Shown: one piece after another, positions 33,366 through 39,069 of the stretch
Layout: every line of letters begins with the position of its first letter
How positions within the stretch are numbered: the stretch's first letter is position 1
NCBI GenBank assembly: GCA_012523435.1
Contig: JAAYIP010000318.1
Coordinates: 1-39,069, forward strand
From: Bacteroidales bacterium
Lineage (GTDB): Bacteria > Bacteroidota > Bacteroidia > Bacteroidales > UBA12481
Reading direction: 5' to 3'
Length of the DNA: 39,069 bases
Translations under genes and position numbers: made by a program
The notes under the pieces: model-generated
What the model was told of the DNA's origin: nothing
The model's database searches: none
The model's input: only the letters and a program-made list of their open reading frames with translations

Positions 33366-34574
33366 ATGAAATCAGATGATTACATTAGAAGAGAAGAGAA
33401 GTATGGAGCCCATAATTATCATCCGTTACCAGTAGTTTTAGAACGTGGTGAGGGGATCTATGTGTGGGATGTAGAGGGCAGACGATATTTCGACTTTTTA
33501 TCCGCCTATTCAGCTGTTAACCAAGGGCATTGCCACCCAAAGATTGTTAAAGCTGCCACGGAACAAATACAGACATTAACTCTCACTTCCAGAGCTTTTT
33601 ACAGCTCAGCGCTTGGTGAGTATGAAGAGTTTATCACCAACTATTTCGGTTATGACAAGGTTTTGCCGATGAACTCCGGAGCCGAAGGTGATGAGACAGC
33701 CCTCAAGCTCTGTCGTAAGTGGGCATACACCAAAAAGGGCATTCCGGAGAATGAAGCAAAGATTATTGTATGCGATGGAAATTTCCACGGAAGAACGATT
33801 ACCATCATCTCCATGTCAACAGATCCGGAATCCTACGGTGGTTTCGGTCCGTTCACTCCCGGATTCGTTAAGATTCCTTATAACGATGTAGATGCACTGG
33901 AAGAAGCACTAAAAGATCCGAACGTCGCTGGTTTTTTAGTTGAGCCAATCCAGGGGGAAGCAGGAGTTTATGTTCCTGATGATGGTTACCTCAAAAAGTC
34001 ATACGACCTCTGTAAAAAGCATAATGTCCTATTTATTGCTGATGAGATCCAGTCGGGTATCGCCCGTACGGGGAAATTACTGGCTTGTGATCATGAAGGA
34101 GTTCATCCGGACATTTTAATCCTCGGGAAAGCATTATCGGGAGGTTTTTATCCGATTTCTGCTGTGTTGGCTGATGATGATATCATGTTATGTATCAAAC
34201 CTGGCGAACATGGTTCTACTTTTGGTGGCAATCCTTTGGCTTCAAAAATTGCCATTGCCGCATTAGAGGTTATCCGGGATGAAAAATTAGCTGAAAATGC
34301 AGAAAAAATGGGGCAGCTGTTTCGTTCAGAATTGAGCAAGATTAAATCTGACCGTATAAAGCTGATTCGAGGGAAAGGCTTGCTTAATGCAATAATTATC
34401 GAGCCTAGAGGAAACCATCAGGCATGGGATGTTTGTCTGGCGTTAAAAGAGAATGGACTAATCGCCAAACCAACTCACGATCATATCATTCGGTTTGCTC
34501 CACCATTGGTTATTAATGAAGAGCAAATCATGGAAGCAACCGCGATCATCAGAGAGACCATCGAAGCATTGTAA
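33366..34574 (+). CDS. rocD: Ornithine--oxo-acid aminotransferase
   Basis: A 402-residue class III aminotransferase converting ornithine and 2-oxoglutarate to glutamate-5-semialdehyde and glutamate. Family features: [22 protein letters not shown] at the N-terminus, [16 protein letters not shown], the Trp-like [12 protein letters not shown] cofactor segment, [25 protein letters not shown], and the Schiff-base Lys255 in [11 protein letters not shown]. The usual GAEAxE stretch reads [17 protein letters not shown] here, a small departure. Proximity to the DUF3943-like gene (14 bp downstream) suggests co-transcription; no other arginine or proline genes flank it, but the hydroxyproline dehydratase elsewhere in the window feeds related metabolism. 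Confidence 0.95.
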   Translation: MKSDDYIRREEKYGAHNYHPLPVVLERGEGIYVWDVEGRRYFDFLSAYSAVNQGHCHPKIVKAATEQIQTLTLTSRAFYSSALGEYEEFITNYFGYDKVLPMNSGAEGDETALKLCRKWAYTKKGIPENEAKIIVCDGNFHGRTITIISMSTDPESYGGFGPFTPGFVKIPYNDVDALEEALKDPNVAGFLVEPIQGEAGVYVPDDGYLKKSYDLCKKHNVLFIADEIQSGIARTGKLLACDHEGVHPDILILGKALSGGFYPISAVLADDDIMLCIKPGEHGSTFGGNPLASKIAIAALEVIRDEKLAENAEKMGQLFRSELSKIKSDRIKLIRGKGLLNAIIIEPRGNHQAWDVCLALKENGLIAKPTHDHIIRFAPPLVINEEQIMEATAIIRETIEAL

Positions 34575-34588
34575 CGCATCTCAGACAG

Positions 34589-35215
34589 ATGGCTGCAGTC
34601 AAACGGAAGCTGTTACTGGCTTTTTTGGTCGTATGGTCTTTGAGTCTGAGTGCTCAGAATCCGCCTGACACTGCAGGAATTTGGTTTCGGAATTGCCAGA
34701 GTTTCGGTAAGCGCTTTCTATATAGCCAAACCGTACTCTGGCCTTCTGCTTTTGCGGGACATGCCTATGTGTTGATCACAGAAGACCACACAATCAAGGA
34801 GGTTTTTAACTGGAATCAATACGTACCAACCTTTACCATGCCGCCCGTCTGGGACGATGACCATTGGTCGTGGAATTACGAAGCCCACGCTTACATGGGA
34901 TCCCTCTCCTATCTGGCTTACCGTAACCGAGACGCACACTGGCTTGAAGCAGCAGCAGGAACTGCCCTTAACTCATTGATATATGAGTATGTGATTGCTG
35001 GAGGGACCCAGCGACCCAGCTATCAGGATATGATTTTAACACCCACCTTGGGAAGTCTGCTGGGTGAAGGACTTTATCAGCTGAAAAAGAGGGTGTTTCT
35101 ACGCGATAAAAGGCTTAATACCCTGGAAAAAATCCTGGTTACGATAACCGATCCGTTCGAGGTTTTCTATTTTGGATTTGATTATAACAAGTTAGCCAGA
35201 CATCACTCCCGCTGA
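34589..35215 (+). CDS. DUF3943-like exported protein of unknown function
   Basis: A 208-residue protein with a signal peptide (KLLLAFLVVWSLSLSAQ). The region from about 85 (WDDDHWSWNYEAHAYMGSLSYLAYRNRD) through PSYQDMILTPTLGSLLGEGLYQLKK resembles DUF3943: the H-x-Y-M-G-S-L-x-Y-x-A and the SxxD ... TPxxGxxxGE patterns. No catalytic motif is seen. It is probably a periplasmic or outer-membrane-associated protein. It follows rocD by 14 bp, and its TGA stop directly touches the stop of the facing ABC permease gene. I cannot assign a function. Confidence 0.68.
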   Translation: MAAVKRKLLLAFLVVWSLSLSAQNPPDTAGIWFRNCQSFGKRFLYSQTVLWPSAFAGHAYVLITEDHTIKEVFNWNQYVPTFTMPPVWDDDHWSWNYEAHAYMGSLSYLAYRNRDAHWLEAAAGTALNSLIYEYVIAGGTQRPSYQDMILTPTLGSLLGEGLYQLKKRVFLRDKRLNTLEKILVTITDPFEVFYFGFDYNKLARHHSR

Positions 35216-36334
35216 TTAAGAGCGTTTCTTATAACTTCTGACTGCCAGAGTGATCATGATGATTCCAAATAGAGCCATGGAGGCAAAATCCTGCCAAACA
35301 TCCATGAACCCGGATCCTTTAAGTAAAATCATCCGGATTACCCGCATATAATAAGCCAGAGGATTGATCAGATTGACCCAGTGGGCCCAATCAGGCATGG
35401 ATTCTATCGGTGTAAAAACACCACTCATCAGGATAAAAACCAACACAAAGAAGAAATTCACAAACATCACCTGTTGCTGGGTTTCCGATAGGGCAGCTAT
35501 TAATAATCCAAACCCCAGAACAGTTAAGAGATATAATGCTGTAAATCCTATCAATAGACCAAAAGACCCCAGAATAGGAACGTGAAAAACCAGACGCCCC
35601 AGGGTCAAACCAATCCCCAATTCAATCATTCCTAGAATCCAAAAAGGGATGAGCTTTCCAATGATAAACTGATGCTTGCGAATTGGCGTAACATTTAACT
35701 GCTCAATAGTCCCTAACTCCTTTTCCCTTACCACATTAAGCGACATCAACAACCAACCGACCAGCATGACCAGGATCACAAGAATGCCTGGGACCATGAA
35801 AATTTTAAAATCAAGTTCGGGGTTATACCAGTGTAGGTAGGAGACATCGATTCTCCCGGGTGCCGACTGGCCGCTTATCCTGAGATAGTTAGTGATAAGC
35901 TCCTGATTAAAATCCAACAAGATGCTTTGTGAATAGGAGGCTGTCAAAACAGCAGCTGCGCTGTTGATCCCATTAATCAGAAACTGGACTGCCACCGGCT
36001 CTCTATTGATGAGTTGCTCCCCGAATGCCGGAGGTATCGTCATGATCATATCGGTTTGATCCCTTCTAAGAAGCTCCTCGCCTTCCTGTTCTGTGAATAC
36101 CTGACCCCCATAGCTATAAAAGGGGGATGATAAATATTTCGCAATCAACTGTTTGGATTCAGTAGAACCATCTTGATCGTGAATATGAAAATCGATATCA
36201 CGCATGTTCATATTCGCCGCAAACACCAGCACAAACATCTGAACCAAAGGTGCGACAATCATGGCCGGAATCATGATTCGATTACGTCGAATCTGGATGA
36301 ACTCCTTACGAATCAGTACTAAAATAGTCCTCAT
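35216..36334 (-). CDS. ABC-2 type exporter permease (YbhR-like)
   Basis: A 372-residue permease. One N-terminal membrane helix (after the basic IRKEFIQIRRNRIMIPAMIVAP) leads to a ~130-residue periplasmic loop, then five C-terminal helices. The family motif NVVREKELGTIEQLNVTPIRKHQFIIGKLIPF is intact and ends with GVFTPIESMPDWAHWVNLINPLAYYMRVIRMI, as in YbhR/YbhS. It starts by an ATGA overlap (36331-36334) with the preceding permease. Together with the other permease and two ATPases it forms one exporter, likely for drugs or other hydrophobic compounds. Confidence 0.93.
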   Translation of the reverse strand: MRTILVLIRKEFIQIRRNRIMIPAMIVAPLVQMFVLVFAANMNMRDIDFHIHDQDGSTESKQLIAKYLSSPFYSYGGQVFTEQEGEELLRRDQTDMIMTIPPAFGEQLINREPVAVQFLINGINSAAAVLTASYSQSILLDFNQELITNYLRISGQSAPGRIDVSYLHWYNPELDFKIFMVPGILVILVMLVGWLLMSLNVVREKELGTIEQLNVTPIRKHQFIIGKLIPFWILGMIELGIGLTLGRLVFHVPILGSFGLLIGFTALYLLTVLGFGLLIAALSETQQQVMFVNFFFVLVFILMSGVFTPIESMPDWAHWVNLINPLAYYMRVIRMILLKGSGFMDVWQDFASMALFGIIMITLAVRSYKKRS

Positions 36335-37455
36335 ATAGCCAGTCGAATGGTGAACTTTTTAATCGCGATAAATAGTAATAAGACAGTCATACCCGCCAGA
36401 ATCAATGTTTCAGGCCAGACAACAGCCAACCCGTTGCCTTTTAACATGATATCTTTCAGGATGATAATAAAATAGCGCGGTGGCAGAATAGCACTTGCCC
36501 ATTGTAGAATCACCGGCATATTTTCAATCGGGAAGATAAAGCCTGAAAGGAGCACCGTAGGCAGCATCAGTGCAAACAGGGATACAAACATGGCCGACTG
36601 TTGACTTTTTGCTATGGTTGAGATCAGAATACCTAAAGAAAGAGCCAGGGAAATATACAGGAGCAGCTCTGCCAGCAGAAGTATGGGGCTGCCAAGGATT
36701 GGCAAACCAAAAACGATGCGTCCGAGAAGAAGAATCACCAAACCGTTAATGAAAGCTAAAAAAATATACGGGAGTACTTTCCCAAGAATGATCTGAACCG
36801 GATGCAAGGGACTGACAAGAATAACCTCGAGTGTTCCCACCTCCTTCTCGCGAGTCACGGAAATTGAGGTCAACAGAGCACAGATCAACATCAGAATCAA
36901 CGCCATGGTTCCAGGTACGAACATAAAAGCACTAGAGAGGTTTTCGTTAAAAACCATCCGGGGTTCAGGAGCTACCAGTAATCCCATCCCAGTCGCATTC
37001 CTTGCTTCCAGCTGATAGGCATTGATAATACCCCGAATATAGCTGACAATAGTATTGGCCAGGTTTGGATCGGACGCATCAGTAACTATCTGAATTTTTG
37101 GACTTTCACCACTGTTAAACTGAGCGCCAAAGTCCGATTCAAATACCAGCACCGCTTTAACCTTACCAGAACGAAAAGTCTCTTCAATTTCATGATCACT
37201 CTGGAGGTTTCCGCGAAAGTGAAAATATCCCGAGGCCATAAGCTTTGACATAATACGTTGGCTGTGGGTGTCATTGCTCCGGTCCAAGACACTAATCCCG
37301 ATATTTTTAAAATCGCTATTGACAACATAACCAAATATCAGGATCTGCATGATCGGAATGCCAAACAGGATCAGCATGGTTCGACGGTCACGGAAAATAT
37401 GATTAAACTCCTTGACAACCAAGCTCATAAATCGTTTAAATCCGACCCTTTTCAT
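36331..37455 (-). CDS. ABC-2 type exporter permease (YbhS-like)
   Basis: A 374-residue permease with the same plan as its partner downstream: N-terminal helix after VVKEFNHIFRDRRTMLILFG, a large periplasmic loop, then TSISVTREKEVGTLEVILVSPLHPVQIILGKVLPYI and a C-terminal FIFPIENMPVILQWASAILPPRYFIIILKDIMLKG. It overlaps both neighbours by ATGA (37452-37455 with the ATPase, 36331-36334 with the other permease). The two permeases are similar to each other in motif order, and probably form a heterodimer. Substrate unknown. Confidence 0.93.
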   Translation of the reverse strand: MKRVGFKRFMSLVVKEFNHIFRDRRTMLILFGIPIMQILIFGYVVNSDFKNIGISVLDRSNDTHSQRIMSKLMASGYFHFRGNLQSDHEIEETFRSGKVKAVLVFESDFGAQFNSGESPKIQIVTDASDPNLANTIVSYIRGIINAYQLEARNATGMGLLVAPEPRMVFNENLSSAFMFVPGTMALILMLICALLTSISVTREKEVGTLEVILVSPLHPVQIILGKVLPYIFLAFINGLVILLLGRIVFGLPILGSPILLLAELLLYISLALSLGILISTIAKSQQSAMFVSLFALMLPTVLLSGFIFPIENMPVILQWASAILPPRYFIIILKDIMLKGNGLAVVWPETLILAGMTVLLLFIAIKKFTIRLAI

Positions 37456-38189
37456 GTTTGATCCTTTCTTGCAATTCGAATAAAAACCTCATCCATGGTA
37501 TCGACCTGACAGGTAGTTTTAAGGTCTTCCGGACGACCCAAGGCTTCGATTCTGCCACCTGAGAGAATACATACCCGGTCGCAATATTCCGCCTCATCCA
37601 TATAGTGAGTAGTCACAAAAACCGTCATACCCGAGCGGGCAGCATCGTATATCAGATCCCAGAATTGCCTTCGGGCAATAGGATCGACTCCACCGGTTGG
37701 TTCATCAAGAAAAACGATTTTTGGGCGATGTAAAACAGCTATAGAGAAGGCCAGTTTCTGCCGCCATCCAAGTGGAACAGATCGAATCAGCCGATTACGA
37801 AGGTCTGTAATAGAAAGTTTATCAAGCAGTTCGTCACTCCTGGACCTGATTTCCCGCGGGGTTAACCCATAGATTCCGCCATAAAGTTGGATATTCTCAA
37901 AAACGGTCAGGTCCTCATATAACGCGAAACGTTGGCACATATAACCGATCACCTTCTTGATTCTATCTGGATGATGTGACGCATCAAGTCCAGCAATTCT
38001 CACGGTCCCCGAAGTAGGCTTCGACAAACCGCAAAGGATTCTCAGAGCTGTAGTTTTCCCTGCACCATTAGCTCCAAGAAAACCAAAGACCTCCCCTTCA
38101 CGTACCTCAAAAGTGAGGTTGTCATTTGCCGTAAAGCGGCCAAAACGTTTGGTCAAATTTTCGACTTCAATGATTGATTCTCTGCTCAT
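37452..38189 (-). CDS. ABC exporter ATPase, second half of YbhF-type pair
   Basis: A 245-residue nucleotide-binding protein. Walker A is FLGANGAGKTTALRIL, the Q-loop region lies at YMCQRFALYEDLTVFENI, and Walker B is KIVFLDEPTGGVDPIARRQFW, followed by the H-loop FVTTHYMDEAEYCDRV. The signature motif is degenerate: VPLGWRQKLAFS instead of LSGGQ. That is the usual state of the second ATPase half of YbhF. It overlaps both neighbours by ATGA. In E. coli YbhF both halves are one chain; here they are separate genes. Confidence 0.94.
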   Translation of the reverse strand: MSRESIIEVENLTKRFGRFTANDNLTFEVREGEVFGFLGANGAGKTTALRILCGLSKPTSGTVRIAGLDASHHPDRIKKVIGYMCQRFALYEDLTVFENIQLYGGIYGLTPREIRSRSDELLDKLSITDLRNRLIRSVPLGWRQKLAFSIAVLHRPKIVFLDEPTGGVDPIARRQFWDLIYDAARSGMTVFVTTHYMDEAEYCDRVCILSGGRIEALGRPEDLKTTCQVDTMDEVFIRIARKDQT

Positions 38190-39069
38190 TCCTGTGGCTT
38201 ATGAGTCATTTTTTGCATAAAGCAGTCTTCCATTCCTGGTTCAACCCGAACCATTGCAATATTCGTAACATATTGATTAACAAGATCCTGCTTGATTCGT
38301 AGAGCATCAGCTTCATTTATCAAAGTAAGATGAAGGGAATGACCGAAGGCATAAACGGTCTTGACAGATGGATGCTTTCTGAGTATTTGCAAAGCGAGGT
38401 ATTGATCCGAGCATACGAGGGAGTATAGTGATCCCTGGAAAGTTTTTTGGATTTCGGCCGGGGTACCCTGACTCAGAAACTCACCTTTCTGGATCAAAGC
38501 CAGGCGATCGCATCGCTGAGCTTCGTCCATATATGGGGTGGAAACCAAAATTGTCATTCCGGTGGTTTTCAAGTCAGTCAGATGGTCCCAGAACTCTTTC
38601 CGGGAGATAGCATCGACGCCGGTAGTTGGTTCGTCAAGAATGATCAGCCTTGGGCGGTGAATCAGGGCACAGGCAAGAGCCAACTTTTGTTTCATTCCCC
38701 CGGAGAGTTTTCCGGCCCGACGATTACAAAATGGCTTCAGAGGCTCATATATACTACGAATAAGCTCATAATTATCGGCGATATTAACACCAAAGACTGA
38801 GGCATAAAAGCGAAGATTTTCAACCACCGTCAAATCCTGATACAAGGAGAAGCGCCCAGGCATATAGCCAATCGATTTTCGAATGGCAGCAAACTCGTGA
38901 TTAACATCAAATCCTAGAACGCTGGCTGTGCCGGAATCCGGGAGGATCAGGGTTGCAAGGATTCGGAAGAGGCTAGTTTTTCCGGCCCCATCAGGACCAA
39001 TCAGCCCGAATATTTCTTCACTCCCAACCTCCAGGCAGATCCCGGCCAGAGCAACCTCATTTTCATAGG
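38186..39069 (-). CDS. ABC exporter ATPase, first half of YbhF-type pair (cut by right window edge)
   Basis: About 294 residues are seen; the frame stays open to the window edge, so the start is missing. Visible motifs: Walker A (GLIGPDGAGKTSLFRILATL, near 39010-38950), the Q-loop region (SIGYMPGRFSLYQDLTVVEN), a full signature LSGGMKQKLALACALIH, Walker B RLIILDEPTTGVDAISRKEFW, and H-loop-position STPYMDEAQRCDR, where the usual His is Pro. The C-terminal ~80 residues are an extra domain of the type found after YbhF/DrrA ATPases. The stop overlaps the start of the next ATPase (38186-38189). An HlyD-like adaptor would be expected upstream, beyond the window. Confidence 0.93.
   Translation of the reverse strand, partial: YENEVALAGICLEVGSEEIFGLIGPDGAGKTSLFRILATLILPDSGTASVLGFDVNHEFAAIRKSIGYMPGRFSLYQDLTVVENLRFYASVFGVNIADNYELIRSIYEPLKPFCNRRAGKLSGGMKQKLALACALIHRPRLIILDEPTTGVDAISRKEFWDHLTDLKTTGMTILVSTPYMDEAQRCDRLALIQKGEFLSQGTPAEIQKTFQGSLYSLVCSDQYLALQILRKHPSVKTVYAFGHSLHLTLINEADALRIKQDLVNQYVTNIAMVRVEPGMEDCFMQKMTHKPQE

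Noticed and set aside
1-39069. CRISPR array, prophage or insertion sequence
   Set aside because: No regularly spaced repeats, transposase or integrase motifs were seen; the CHAT gene therefore has no visible CRISPR link in this window.

Overview
The window is gene-dense bacterial chromosome from a member of the Bacteroidota (probably class Bacteroidia; I cannot name the genus). Signs of this are promoters of the TTTG / TAnnTTTG type, little use of Shine-Dalgarno sequences, a TonB-dependent receptor carrying a carboxypeptidase-regulatory-like N-terminus, a BatA-type membrane protein, a DUF2027-Smr protein, C69 and M19 dipeptidases, and ferredoxin-type indolepyruvate oxidoreductase. I found no transposase, integrase, prophage, tRNA or CRISPR array. 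Both edges cut through genes.

Layout. 1-2431: the C-terminal part of a CHAT-domain cysteine peptidase with a membrane tail, facing an ECF sigma factor and its overlapping membrane-spanning, TPR-like presumed anti-sigma protein. 2572-2941: RNase P RNA (minus strand) with its own promoter, ending in a P1 helix plus U-tract. 2950-7185: a DUF2027-Smr protein, divergent from a coupled queA-ygiQ pair. 7206-8453: a lipoprotein M19 dipeptidase. 8450-12736 (minus): a compact five-gene run of threonine aldolase, rhomboid protease, alkaline phosphatase, methylglyoxal synthase and a YhcC-type radical SAM protein. 12848-15271 (plus): Xaa-Pro aminopeptidase plus trans-3-hydroxy-L-proline dehydratase, a likely route for proline/hydroxyproline peptides. 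15298-16474 (minus): a second ECF sigma factor and a Spy-like periplasmic protein, each with a recognisable promoter and terminator. 16648-22128 (minus): glutathione peroxidase, MFS transporter, C69 dipeptidase, LPG-synthase/flippase-type membrane protein and a MerR/CarH-like regulator that has lost its B12-binding residues. 22225-25907: a SPOR-domain envelope protein, a CBM9-like lipoprotein and a sugar-nucleotidyltransferase-like protein. 25913-28103 (minus): iorA-iorB. 28210-35215 (plus): a small regulatory-like-domain protein, TonB-dependent receptor, BatA-like protein, rocD and a DUF3943-like protein. 35216-39069 (minus): a YbhFSR-type ABC exporter with two permeases and two separate ATPases, chained by three ATGA overlaps.

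Most genes are housekeeping or catabolic functions of ordinary type. The parts that go beyond routine annotation are: the CHAT / anti-sigma / ECF trio at the left edge, which resembles a protease-controlled sigma switch outside any CRISPR context; a predicted ECF-type promoter in front of the Spy-like gene next to its own sigma factor; the B12-blind CarH-like regulator; the 11-bp tandem repeat and the 16-bp near-palindrome in two divergent intergenic regions; and the pairing of alkaline phosphatase with methylglyoxal synthase. All functions are inferred by reading motifs; no database search was run.
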